Positions 7,591 to 15,666 of a stretch of 41,719 nucleotides of DNA are shown here, one piece after another (the stretch's first letter is position 1; each line of letters begins with the position of its first letter). Source of the DNA: an uncultured Holophagaceae bacterium (lineage in GTDB: Bacteria; Acidobacteriota; Holophagae; Holophagales; Holophagaceae); contig CAIZZF010000017.1 of NCBI GenBank assembly GCA_903937385.1, positions 1 through 41,719 of the forward strand. The letters run 5' to 3'. Below the pieces are notes generated by a model. It was not told the origin of the DNA and ran no database searches. It was given only the letters and a program-made list of their open reading frames with translations. The position numbers and the translations under genes were made by a program.

Positions 7591-9204
7591 ATGGTGCTTA
7601 CCATGCCTCGGATGCGTCCCCTCCTCCAGCTCAGGGCCAGGATCACCCTCCTGGTGAGCCTGATTCTGGGTCTGGCCCTGCTGGTGACCGGCGTCCTGGT
7701 GGACTGGAAGATGGAGCAGCAGGCCCGGGATGCCCTGGGCGAGAAGGTGGTCCTGCTCTCGCGCATCATGGCCGAGTCAGAGGTGGTGCGGGACGGGCTC
7801 TCGGGCCGCCGGCCCCAGGGTCAGGTCCAGGAGCTGGCAGAGAAGGTCCGGCTCGCCGCCGGCGCTGACTACGTCGTGGTCGTGGACATGAATGGCATTC
7901 GGCTCTCCCACCCGACCCTGTCGCAGATCGGCGCCCGGTTCGCTGGCGGCGACGATGCGGAGGTCTACCGGGGGCGCTCCTATCTCTCGGTCGCGAAGGG
8001 CACCCTCGGCGTCTCCCTGCGGGCCTTCACGCCGGTGTGGCAGGGCGACCGTCAGGTGGGCGCCGTGGCCGTGGGCCTGCTCAAGTCCGGGGTGGACCGC
8101 GCCATTCTGAGCGTGCAGAAGCGCATCCTGTTCGGGGGGATCTTCGGGTTCGCCGCAGGCATCCTGGGCGCCATGTATCTGGCCGGGCGCATCAAGGGGA
8201 TCCTCATGGGCATGGAGCCCCAGGAGATCTCCACGCTGCTGCAGGAGCGCAACGCCATGCTGCACTCGGTGCGGGAAGGGATCATCGGGGTGAACCGGGA
8301 CCTGGTGGTGACCATCGTCAATGAGGAGGCCCTGCGCCTCTTCGCGCTGGCGGGCAGCCACCGCGAGCTCGTGGGGCAGAATGTCGAGGAGGTGCTGCCC
8401 AGCTCCCGGCTCCGGACCATCGTCGAGACGGGCCAGGCGGAGTACGACCAGGAGGGCGACATCCTGGGGCTGAAGATCCTGACGAACCGAGTCCCTGTGC
8501 TGGTGGAGGGCCGCATCACCGGGGCCGTGGCCACCTTCCGCGACAAGACGGAAGTGAACCGGCTGGCCGAGCAGCTCACCGGCGTCCGCTTCTACGCAGA
8601 TGCCCTGCGCGCCCAGGCCCACGAGTTCATGAACAAGCTCCACGTGATCCTGGGCCTGGTGCGGCTGGAGGAGTACGAGCGGCTCAAGAGCTACATCACG
8701 GGCGTGGCTGGGCGGCTCGACGACGAAGTGGGCTTCGTGGTCCAGCGCGTCAAGGATCCGGTGGTGGCGGGATTCCTCCTCGCCCGGTTCTCCTCGGCGC
8801 GGGAGCAGAACATCCTCATGCGCCTGGACCAGGAGGCCTCGTTGCCCCCCTGTCCCGACGATGCCGCCTCCCATGACCTGGTGACGGTGCTGGGCAACCT
8901 GCTGGAGAACGCCGTGGAGGCCATCGGCGCGGGCACCCGTCGCGAGATCCAGGTGTCACTGCGGCCCGAGGGCACGCAGGTGCACCTGTCCGTGGTGGAC
9001 AGCGGCCCCGGCCTGCCCGAGGAGGTGCTGGCCAAGGCCTTCACGCTGGGCTTTTCCACCAAGGGCGAGAACCGCGGCTTCGGCCTCTGGCAGGCCGCCC
9101 GCACCATCGAGACCCGTGGCGGTCGCCTGCGGGGCGAGAACCGGGAGGGCGGCGGCGCCGCGTTCACGGCCTCCTTTACGCTGTTCCCAGGGGAGGACCC
9201 ATGA
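7591..9204 (+). CDS. DcuS/CitA-type sensor histidine kinase
   Basis: 537 residues with the full DcuS/CitA order: TM1 about 14-38, periplasmic PDC/Cache sensor about 39-178, TM2 about 179-205, cytoplasmic PAS about 215-330, then the H-box RAQAHEFMNKLHVILGLV with phosphorylated His344, N-box GNLLENAVEA near 435, and G-boxes DSGPGLPEE and STKGENRGFGLW. This subfamily senses C4-dicarboxylates, citrate or related carboxylates outside the cell. The stop overlaps the start of the response regulator (ATGA), and dctA follows 430 bp further on, so it probably controls carboxylate uptake. The start is uncertain between 7591 and 7603. The ligand cannot be read from the sequence. Confidence 0.92.
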   Translation: MVLTMPRMRPLLQLRARITLLVSLILGLALLVTGVLVDWKMEQQARDALGEKVVLLSRIMAESEVVRDGLSGRRPQGQVQELAEKVRLAAGADYVVVVDMNGIRLSHPTLSQIGARFAGGDDAEVYRGRSYLSVAKGTLGVSLRAFTPVWQGDRQVGAVAVGLLKSGVDRAILSVQKRILFGGIFGFAAGILGAMYLAGRIKGILMGMEPQEISTLLQERNAMLHSVREGIIGVNRDLVVTIVNEEALRLFALAGSHRELVGQNVEEVLPSSRLRTIVETGQAEYDQEGDILGLKILTNRVPVLVEGRITGAVATFRDKTEVNRLAEQLTGVRFYADALRAQAHEFMNKLHVILGLVRLEEYERLKSYITGVAGRLDDEVGFVVQRVKDPVVAGFLLARFSSAREQNILMRLDQEASLPPCPDDAASHDLVTVLGNLLENAVEAIGAGTRREIQVSLRPEGTQVHLSVVDSGPGLPEEVLAKAFTLGFSTKGENRGFGLWQAARTIETRGGRLRGENREGGGAAFTASFTLFPGEDP

Positions 9205-9917
9205 TCCGCGTCCTGCTGGTCGAAGACGATCCCATGGTGGCCGAGCTCAATCGGATGTTCCTGAGCCGTGTGGCGGGGTTCGAGATCGTGGCCTCCGCGC
9301 GCAGCGGCACCGAGGCCCTGGAGGCCCTCCGGAGCCATCCCGTGAACCTGCTGCTGCTGGACATTTTCATGCCCGGACAGAACGGCCTCGAGCTCATGGA
9401 GGAGATCCGGCGGCAGGCCCTGGATGTGGATGTGATCTTCGTGACCGCCGCCCGGGACACCGCGACCATCAGCAAGGCTCTGAAGCTGGGCGCCGTGGAC
9501 TACCTCATCAAGCCCTTCGAGTTCGAGCGGCTCAAGGAGGCCCTGGACCACTACCGGGAGACCCACCACATGATCCGGGATGGGGAGGCCCTGGACCAGG
9601 AGGAGCTGGACAAGCGCCTAGCCCGGCGGCCCGCCGAGGCGCGGGGGACGGACGTGCTGCCCAAGGGCCTGGATCGGAACACCCTGGCCAAGCTGCTGGA
9701 GGCCATCAGTGAGTGGCCGGTGGAGCCGCCCTGGTTCACCAGTGAAGAGGTCGGCCAGCAGGTGGGCATCTCGCGGGTGTCCGTGCGGAAGTACTTCGAG
9801 TTCCTCTGCACCCTCAAGGTGCTGCGCATGGAACCCGGCTACGGCACCGGCGGGCGCCCCGTGCACCGGTTCCTGCTGCAGCGGTCCCACCTGCGCGAGG
9901 CCCGGCGGTTCATCTGA
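9201..9917 (+). CDS. DcuR/CitB-type response regulator
   Basis: 238 residues. Receiver domain 1-120 with acidic pair E8-D9-D10, phosphoacceptor D54 (LLLLDIFMP), Thr near 82 and Lys in LIKPFEF. A linker leads to a C-terminal helix-turn-helix of the CitB/DcuR type (FTSEEVGQQVGISRVSVRKYFEFL). Overlaps the kinase stop by 4 bp. Expected to activate the downstream dctA gene when the kinase senses its ligand. Paired kinase, receiver and transporter order matches C4-dicarboxylate systems in other bacteria. Confidence 0.93.
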   Translation: MIRVLLVEDDPMVAELNRMFLSRVAGFEIVASARSGTEALEALRSHPVNLLLLDIFMPGQNGLELMEEIRRQALDVDVIFVTAARDTATISKALKLGAVDYLIKPFEFERLKEALDHYRETHHMIRDGEALDQEELDKRLARRPAEARGTDVLPKGLDRNTLAKLLEAISEWPVEPPWFTSEEVGQQVGISRVSVRKYFEFLCTLKVLRMEPGYGTGGRPVHRFLLQRSHLREARRFI

Positions 9918-9963
9918 GCGCCATGCCGGTGGCTCGGCGTCCGGGTTGGGATGAAAAAGAGCT

Positions 9964-10205
9964 CACCACGAAGACCACAAAGACAGGAAGGGGCGTCGTC
10001 ACATCCCGCACGGGTCCGCCTCGGGCGGCTTCCGGCCCAGCCGGAAGTGATCCCGGGGGTGCCGAAGTCGCACCCCAAGCTACGCAGCCTCGGCGCCCCC
10101 GGGATTCAACCCGTGCTGAACGAGTGGCAGCCCCCAGGGGTTGCGCGCAAGGTGGCCCCTCCCGAGGGGCCATGCTTTCTTGGTGCTCTTGGTGCCTTGG
10201 TGGTG
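9964..10205. repeat. intergenic inverted-repeat element A
   Basis: The left end (9964-9985) is built of short direct repeats of the CACCACGAAGA / CCACAAAGACA type. The right end (10177-10205) is their imperfect inverse (CTTGGTGCTCTTGGTGCC, then TTGGTGGTG). The body carries the cloverleaf at 10008-10116. The right end closely resembles the ends of element D (36492-36550). It looks like a nonautonomous mobile or REP-like element, since no transposase is present. Confidence 0.65.
10008..10116. repeat. cloverleaf-folding repeat, copy 1
   Basis: 109 bp. The outer 8-bp stem (10008-10015 with 10109-10116) encloses three hairpins: 5 bp with 3-nt loop (10016-10028), 8 bp with 3-nt loop (10029-10047) and 16 bp with 24-nt loop (10050-10105, one T-G). 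The second copy at 28848-28956 has the same length and fold, with paired compensatory changes. Strand and molecule (DNA or RNA) are unknown. Confidence 0.8.
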
Positions 10206-10256
10206 ATCCCCATGCTTTGAGGAACGGCCGAAATGGAGGGACCGGACGGGTCCGCT

Positions 10257-10289
10257 TACAATAGTTCCAATACCTGGAATCAACTTCCA
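10257..10289 (+). promoter_or_regulatory. candidate dctA promoter/operator
   Basis: A TACAAT hexamer (10257-10262) could be a -10 box, but no good -35 lies 17 bp upstream. Directly after it, TTCCA (10265), TGGAA (10275) and TTCCA (10285) alternate with exact 10-bp periodicity, so half-sites fall on the same DNA face. This is a candidate operator, plausibly for the DcuR-type regulator; that link is inference. Confidence 0.4.
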
Positions 10290-10347
10290 GAACGACCGGC
10301 TTCTGCCCCGACCCGCCAGGATAGTCATAGAAACCCTGGAGGTCTTT

Positions 10348-11658
10348 ATGATGAAGCGTGCTGCAACAAAGCTATACAACTGGGTCGCCTTCATGATCAT
10401 CGTGGGCGCGGTCCTGGGTCACTTCTACCCCGTCGTTGCGGTGAAGATGCAGCCCTTGGCTGACGGCTTCATCAACCTCATCAAGATGCTCATCCCCCCG
10501 GTGATCCTCTGCAGCGTGGTGCTCGGGATCGCGGGCTCCGGCAGCATCAAGAAGGCCGGTCGCGTGGGCGGCAAGGCCCTGCTCTACTTCGAGGTGGTCA
10601 GCACCCTGGCCCTGGTGGTGGGCCTCGTGATGGCCAACGTCTTCGGCCCTGGCCGCAGCTTCCACGCGGACCCCTCCAAGCTCGATCCCAAGCTGGTGGC
10701 GGGCTACGTGGCCCAGGCGCAGCACATGACCATCACCGAACACCTGCTGAAGATGATCCCCAAGACCATGTTCAGCGCCTTCACCGATGGCGACATCCTG
10801 CAGGTGCTGCTGATCTCGGTGCTGCTGGGCTTCTCTGTGGCCGCCATGAAGGACGAGTTCAAGCAGCCCCTCATCAAGTTCCTGGAGAGCGTCAGCAAGA
10901 TGTTCTTCGGCGTCATGCACCAGATCCTCTACCTTGCCCCCCTGGGCGCCGGCGCCGCCATCGCCTACACCATCGGCAAGTTCGGCCTGAAGTCCCTGGT
11001 GCCCATGGCCCAGCTGATCCTGCTCTTCTACGCCACCTGCGCCCTCTTCATCTTCGGAGTGCTGGGGATCATCGCCCGCATCGCCGGGTTCAACATCTTC
11101 AAAGTGGTGGGCTACATCAAGAGTGAGCTGCTGCTGGTGCTGGCCACCAGCTCCTCCGAGTCCGCGCTGATCCCCCTCATGGAGAAGATGGAGCGGCTGG
11201 GCCTGTCGAAGTCCATCGTCGGCCTCGTCATCCCCACGGGCTACTCGTTCAATCTGGACGGCACCAACATCTACATGACCCTGGCCTCGCTGTTCATCGC
11301 CCAGGCCCTGGGCATCGAGCTCACGCTGGGCCAGCAGATGGGCATCCTCGTGGTGGCCATGATCACCAGCAAGGGCGCCGCCGGCGTCACCGGCTCCGGC
11401 TTCATCACCCTGGCCGCCACCCTGGCCGTGGTGCCCGGCATCCCCGTGGCCGGCATGGCCCTCATCCTGGGCATCGACAAGTTCATGTCCGAGGCCCGCG
11501 CCATCACCAACCACATCGGCAACTGCCTTGCGGCTGTGGTCATGGCCAGCTGGGAGAACGAGCTGGACTGGGACAAGTTCCACGCCACCCTGGACCGCAA
11601 GGGAGAGGCCGAAGACCTCATCACCCCGGAGCCTGTCCTGGCCGCCGAAGCGGAATAG
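10348..11658 (+). CDS. dctA: C4-dicarboxylate/H+ or Na+ symporter (DAACS family)
   Basis: 436 residues, the usual DctA/GltP length. Family hallmarks are visible: the Ser-rich reentrant loop TSSSESALIPLMEKM near 267-281, the PTGYSFNLDGTNIYM motif near 295-309 (substrate and cation binding), and the second hairpin GAAGVTGSGFITLAATL. Eight transmembrane helices fit the profile. The product imports succinate, fumarate, malate or similar acids across the inner membrane. Ribosome binding site GGAGGT at 10338-10343; ATG at 10351 is an alternative start. The DcuS/DcuR-type pair lies upstream, and a strong terminator (11671-11708) closes the unit. Glutamate/aspartate as substrate cannot be excluded, since the families overlap. 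Confidence 0.9.
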   Translation: MMKRAATKLYNWVAFMIIVGAVLGHFYPVVAVKMQPLADGFINLIKMLIPPVILCSVVLGIAGSGSIKKAGRVGGKALLYFEVVSTLALVVGLVMANVFGPGRSFHADPSKLDPKLVAGYVAQAQHMTITEHLLKMIPKTMFSAFTDGDILQVLLISVLLGFSVAAMKDEFKQPLIKFLESVSKMFFGVMHQILYLAPLGAGAAIAYTIGKFGLKSLVPMAQLILLFYATCALFIFGVLGIIARIAGFNIFKVVGYIKSELLLVLATSSSESALIPLMEKMERLGLSKSIVGLVIPTGYSFNLDGTNIYMTLASLFIAQALGIELTLGQQMGILVVAMITSKGAAGVTGSGFITLAATLAVVPGIPVAGMALILGIDKFMSEARAITNHIGNCLAAVVMASWENELDWDKFHATLDRKGEAEDLITPEPVLAAEAE

Positions 11659-11670
11659 ACCGACCCAGAT

Positions 11671-11708
11671 CGACAAAGCGCGGGGGCTGAGGCCCCCGCG
11701 CTTTGTCG
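11671..11708 (+). terminator. rho-independent terminator after dctA
   Basis: 17-bp GC-rich stem (11671-11687 with 11692-11708), loop TGAG, beginning 12 bp after the dctA stop and followed by TTCTTC. Confidence 0.85.
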
Positions 11709-11884
11709 TTCTTCGCGCAATGGCGTGGGCCAGCGTGGAGACCTTGATGGCTTTCTTCCTCTCAGACAGCATTCTGACCCGAACCTGATCATCCCCGGCC
11801 CAGGTGCACCTCCCTTGGGGCGCAGGGTCCTGGGAAAATGCGGATTCACCCGTGAGGAACGGTGAGGGCCTGTGAGAAGGAACT

Positions 11885-14107
11885 TTGGCCCGTCGCCGTC
11901 GCACCGTTCCTCACCGGTTTTCTTTGGTTTTCCTTGTCCTTCTGGCCCTGGCACAGGGAGCAGACCGGGCTCGGGTGGAGGAGCCTCTCCTCATCTCAAC
12001 AGGTCCCCCTGAGTCGCTGGGAGACAGGCTTGGCCCCAGCGGTTATTTCACACCCCTGGCCTGCAATCGATCCCCCAAGTTAAGCCAGGAAGTTGCTTTA
12101 CTAAGTGAACTGGGCAAGGGGCTGCCGCGTTGTGGTGAGGTGCGGGTCACAGACACCCGGGGCCGGTTGGTGCCATCATCGGCCCGACTCCAAGGCCAAG
12201 ACGTGGGTATCTCCGCACCTTCATCCCCTCTCTCCCTCCACCTCCTGGCGGTGGGGGTACCGGCCTCGGCTCGGGCGGAGATCGTGCGGGCGCTGGTGGC
12301 GGAAGGGGAACCCAGCCCCACCTGCATCGACATCACGCGCTGGAACGAGACGGAGCTGGAGTCCTTCATCTGCGGCCCGGCGGACGCGCTGCTGCTGTGG
12401 CCCACCAAGGCCACAGAGCGGTGGCTCAGCCGGGTGAAGACCTTCCGGTCCCAGCACCCGCAGCTGCCGGTGCTCGTCCGTCTGCCGACCGAGGACTCCG
12501 CCCGCGTCGAGGACTTCCTGCGGGAAGGCTTCCACGAGACCTGCGTGCGCCCGGCCCAGGTGCCCGGAGCCCTCCGCCGCGCCCGGGCCCGGCTGACCGC
12601 GCTCCGCACCCAGGCGCAGTTCCACGCTGGCCCGCCCCGGGGCGAGGAGGCGGCCAACCGCTTCGATGGGCTCTTCCAGAACCTCTACGACTGGATCTAC
12701 GTGGTGGGGATCTCTGAGCAGGGGGAGATGACCTTCGAGACCGTGAACCCGCCGCTCCACGCCGGGGGCAGCTTCCTGAACCCGGACTTCGCGGGCCGGG
12801 CGCCGGCGGAGTGCCTCTCCCACGGCAGCGCCGAGCAGCTGATCAAGCACTTCGAGCGGGTCGTGCAGGAGGGGACCCCCCTGCAGTTCGAGGAGGAGCA
12901 TCCGGTTGGGGGCCAGACCCGGACCTTCCAGACGATCCTCACCCCGGTGCGGAACAAGTGGGGCCGGATCCACCGCATCGCCGGCATCTCCCGGGACATC
13001 ACCGCCCTGAAGGTGGCTCAGGCCGAGCTGCGCGCCAGTGAGGAGCGCCTCAACTACGCCCTGGAGGGAACCCAGCAGGGCCTCTGGGACTGGGATCTGG
13101 AAACCGGCAGCGTCTACCGCAGCCCCCGCTGGTCCGGGATGCTGGGCTACCCGCCCGAGGTCGTCGGACCCACCATCAAGGCGGGGCTGGACCTGATCCA
13201 TCCCGAGGACCGGCTGCAGATGGAGGCCGCCCTGAACGCCCACCTGGAGGGACGGCTTCCAGGCGTGCAGGCGGAGTATCGGCTGCGCACCCAGTCCGGC
13301 GACTGGCTGTGGGTGTTCGACGCCGGCAAGGTCGTCGCCTGGCGCGGAGACGGCCGCCCCGCCCGCATGGCGGGCATGTGCACGGACATCACCGAGCGGC
13401 GGCGGGCGGAGGAGTCGCTGCGGGCTCTGGTCGGGGGCGTGGTGCACGAGATCCGCAACCCGGTCTACGGCATCTCCATCAACCTGGATGCCCTCGAGGC
13501 CACCTTCGGCGAGGAGCCGCGCTACCGGCCCTTCCTGGTGGCGCTGCGCGAGAGCGCCGAGCGCATCCAGGGGCTCATGAACGACCTGCGCGACTACGGC
13601 GAGCCCCGGACCCTGAACCCTGAGCCCTGCCGGGTGCGCCACCTGCTCGATGACGCGGTGCGCTCCTGCGAGGCCCTGAGGCTCACCCGGCACAGCACGG
13701 TCCGGCTGGCCCTGGAGGACGAGGGGCTAGTGCTGCCCCTGAATGCCCGGCGCATGCACCAGGTGTTCCGCAACCTCGTCGAGAACGCGCTGCACCACTC
13801 GCCCGAGCACGGGACAGTCTCCATCCGGGGGCGTCACCTCCGGGACCAGGGCCATCCCTGGTGGGCCTTCACGGTGGAGGACGAGGGCGCGGGCTTCGAG
13901 CCGGAGAGCATCGCCCGGGCCTTCGAGCCGTTCTTCACCCGCCGCAAGGGCGGCACGGGCCTGGGGCTCTCCATCGTGAAGCGGGTGGTGGAGGAGCATG
14001 GCGGCACCGTCGAGGTGGAGAACCGCTCCGGAGCCGGGGCCCGGGTTATCGTGAAGCTCCCCGCTCCCCGTCGCCGCATGGAGCTGATCGGAGAGCCGCT
14101 TGCCTAA
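11885..14107 (+). CDS. PAS-domain sensor histidine kinase with degenerate receiver domain
   Basis: Domain order: a hydrophobic N-terminus (about 10-30), an unclear segment to about 112, a receiver-like fold at about 115-235 in which the phosphoacceptor Asp is replaced (DALLLWPTK), PAS about 255-375 ending in a PAC motif (GRIHRIAGISRDITALK), a PAS_3-type PAS about 388-510 (GLWDWDLETG, then WLWVFDAGKV and CTDITERR), HisKA with VVHEIRNPVYG and His521, and HATPase_c about 625-735 (NLVENALHH, DEGAGFEPE, GGTGLGLSIV). The proposed start is TTG at 11885 with AAGGA just upstream. Codon bias before about 12200 is weaker, so the true start could be internal and the protein cytoplasmic. Overlaps the NtrC-type regulator by 8 bp, so they form one two-component pair. 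The signal is unknown. Confidence 0.88.
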   Translation: MARRRRTVPHRFSLVFLVLLALAQGADRARVEEPLLISTGPPESLGDRLGPSGYFTPLACNRSPKLSQEVALLSELGKGLPRCGEVRVTDTRGRLVPSSARLQGQDVGISAPSSPLSLHLLAVGVPASARAEIVRALVAEGEPSPTCIDITRWNETELESFICGPADALLLWPTKATERWLSRVKTFRSQHPQLPVLVRLPTEDSARVEDFLREGFHETCVRPAQVPGALRRARARLTALRTQAQFHAGPPRGEEAANRFDGLFQNLYDWIYVVGISEQGEMTFETVNPPLHAGGSFLNPDFAGRAPAECLSHGSAEQLIKHFERVVQEGTPLQFEEEHPVGGQTRTFQTILTPVRNKWGRIHRIAGISRDITALKVAQAELRASEERLNYALEGTQQGLWDWDLETGSVYRSPRWSGMLGYPPEVVGPTIKAGLDLIHPEDRLQMEAALNAHLEGRLPGVQAEYRLRTQSGDWLWVFDAGKVVAWRGDGRPARMAGMCTDITERRRAEESLRALVGGVVHEIRNPVYGISINLDALEATFGEEPRYRPFLVALRESAERIQGLMNDLRDYGEPRTLNPEPCRVRHLLDDAVRSCEALRLTRHSTVRLALEDEGLVLPLNARRMHQVFRNLVENALHHSPEHGTVSIRGRHLRDQGHPWWAFTVEDEGAGFEPESIARAFEPFFTRRKGGTGLGLSIVKRVVEEHGGTVEVENRSGAGARVIVKLPAPRRRMELIGEPLA

Positions 14108-15449
14108 GCCCAAGATCCTGATCATCGAGGATGACCCCGCCGTGCGGCACGGCATGGCGGCCTTCCTGCGCGCCAACGAGCTGGAGGTCGATGAGTCCGA
14201 GACCTGCCAGCGGGCCACGGAGCTGTTCCGCAGCGGCAGCTACGACGTGGTGGTGGCGGACTACAGCCTGCCGGATGGCACCTCGCTGGACCTGCTCCCC
14301 CAGTTCAAGCGGCTCAGCGAGGACACGCCCTTCATCATCCTCACGGCCCACGGCTCCATCGACCTGGCCGTGCGGGCCATCAAGGAGGGGGCCGAGCAGT
14401 TCCTCACCAAGCCCGTAGAGTCCAAGGCGCTGCTGGTCCTGGTCAAGCGCCTGCTGCAGCAGCAGCGCCTCCGCAAGAAGCAGGAGGTGGCCACCCGCGA
14501 GCAGGCCGGACCCCTGGATCCCTTCCGCGGCGTGAGCGCCGGCATCCGCCGCCTGGAGGAGCAGGCCCGCCTGATGCTCGAGTGGGACAGCCCGGTGCTC
14601 ATCCTGGGCGAGACCGGCGCGGGGAAGGGCATCCTGGCCCGCTGGATTCACGCCCAGGGCCCCCGGCGGGAGGAGGCCTTCGTCAACCTCAACTGCGCGG
14701 GCCTCACGCGGGAGCTGCTGGAGTCCGAGCTGTTCGGTCACGAGCGGGGCGCCTTCACGGGAGCTGTCGCGGCCAAGCAGGGCCTGCTCGAAGTGGGCCA
14801 CCGGGGCATCGTGTTCCTGGATGAGATCGGGGACATGGACCCGGCGATCCAGCCCAAGCTGCTGAAGGCCCTCGAGGAGAAGACCTTCCGCCGCCTGGGC
14901 GACGTGCGCGACCGCGTGGTGGACATCCGGCTCATCGCCAGCACCAACCTGGATCTGGAGGACATGGTCCGGGCGAAGAAGTTCCGGGACGACCTCTACT
15001 ACCGGGTCAGCACCCTCACCCTGCGCATCCCGCCCCTGCGGGAGCGGCCGGAGGACATCCCGGTGCTCGCGGCGAACATCCTCAAGGGCGTCTGCAACCG
15101 CATGGGCCGGGCCGAGGTGCGGCTGAGTCCCAGGGCCGAGGCGGCGCTGCGGGACTACGGCTGGCCCGGCAACATCCGGGAGCTGGCCAACGTGCTCGAG
15201 CGGGCCATGATCCTGCAGAAGGGGGAGAGCCTGGACGCCCCCGACCTCGGCCTGGATGGGCGGCGAACCCTCCAGGTCCCCGCCGAGGGGGAGATGGTCA
15301 CCCTGAAAGAGATGGAGAAGCTCCACATCGAGCGGGTCCTCCAGCGCAGCGGCGGCAACGTCGCCGAGGCCGCCCAGGTCCTCGGCTTGGCCCGGCGGAC
15401 CCTGTATGACCGGCTGAAGCTCCTGGGCATCCCCACCGGCAAGGACTGA
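14100..15449 (+). CDS. NtrC-family sigma-54-dependent response regulator
   Basis: 449 residues. Receiver 1-120 with E-D-D at 10-12, phosphoacceptor D54 (VADYSLPDG) and Lys in LTKPVES. AAA+ domain about 140-380 with Walker A GETGAGKG near 171, the sigma-54 contact loop GAFTGA near 217, Walker B IVFLDEIGD near 238 and an arginine-finger region (FRDDLYYRVSTLTLRIPPLRER). Fis-type HTH at 400-445 (NVAEAAQVLGLARRTLYDRL). The start is TTG overlapping the kinase stop. The protein should open sigma-54 promoters from an upstream site. Two such promoters with matching sites occur at 15558 and 19542, the first site directly after this gene's stop codon. It is therefore the prime candidate activator for both. 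Confidence 0.93.
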   Translation: MPKPKILIIEDDPAVRHGMAAFLRANELEVDESETCQRATELFRSGSYDVVVADYSLPDGTSLDLLPQFKRLSEDTPFIILTAHGSIDLAVRAIKEGAEQFLTKPVESKALLVLVKRLLQQQRLRKKQEVATREQAGPLDPFRGVSAGIRRLEEQARLMLEWDSPVLILGETGAGKGILARWIHAQGPRREEAFVNLNCAGLTRELLESELFGHERGAFTGAVAAKQGLLEVGHRGIVFLDEIGDMDPAIQPKLLKALEEKTFRRLGDVRDRVVDIRLIASTNLDLEDMVRAKKFRDDLYYRVSTLTLRIPPLRERPEDIPVLAANILKGVCNRMGRAEVRLSPRAEAALRDYGWPGNIRELANVLERAMILQKGESLDAPDLGLDGRRTLQVPAEGEMVTLKEMEKLHIERVLQRSGGNVAEAAQVLGLARRTLYDRLKLLGIPTGKD

Positions 15450-15482
15450 GCGAAAACCCGCACTTCGGGTGCGGAATCCCGC
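15448..15482 (+). promoter_or_regulatory. upstream activator site 1
   Basis: GAGCGAAAACCCGCA, 7 nt, then TGCGGAATCCCGC. It overlaps the last bases of the regulator gene. The same layout recurs at 19432-19466: CCCGCA and TGCG form a dyad with 7-nt spacing, and AACCCGC / ATCCCGC repeat 20 bp apart. From its CCCG to the -24 GG is 103 bp, as at site 2. Probable binding site of the adjacent NtrC-type regulator. Confidence 0.75.
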
Positions 15483-15557
15483 AACACAGGGTCGGCCAGG
15501 TCTGGTCAGCGCGGTTGTAATTCGATGATTTTTTGTAAGTTAACCAATGGGTCAGGA

Positions 15558-15575
15558 ATGGCTCGGCCCTTGCTC
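15558..15575 (+). promoter_or_regulatory. sigma-54 promoter 1
   Basis: ATGGCTCGGCCCTTGCTC: invariant GG at 15560-15561, 10 bp, then GC at 15572-15573, a near-consensus -24/-12 element (TGGCnCGGCCCTTGCT). Expected start of transcription near 15585. An AT-rich stretch at 15514-15550 between activator site and promoter could be bent, for example by IHF. Drives the 15667-19391 genes. Confidence 0.85.
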
Positions 15576-15666
15576 TAGACCCTGGCCCCGGAAACTTGGG
15601 GCTCTGGCTGTGTCTTCTCAACCGGAAGCTGTCCGCGTTCTCACAATCCGTCCCGGAGGTTCCAGC

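Larger units (their letters stand above)
9918..10347. other. intergenic region between response regulator and dctA
   Basis: 430 bp without a gene. It holds a 240-bp inverted-repeat element (9964-10205) with an internal cloverleaf structure (10008-10116), a second hairpin with arms GGCCCCTC and GAGGGGCC around 10154-10171, and the probable dctA promoter region from about 10230. Confidence 0.7.

Noticed and set aside
9964-10205. Insertion sequence
   Set aside because: Inverted ends are present, but there is no transposase frame inside and no clear target-site duplication.
10372-11904. Minus-strand open frame of 510 codons opposite dctA
   Set aside because: Same artefact type as above; dctA motifs are unambiguous.
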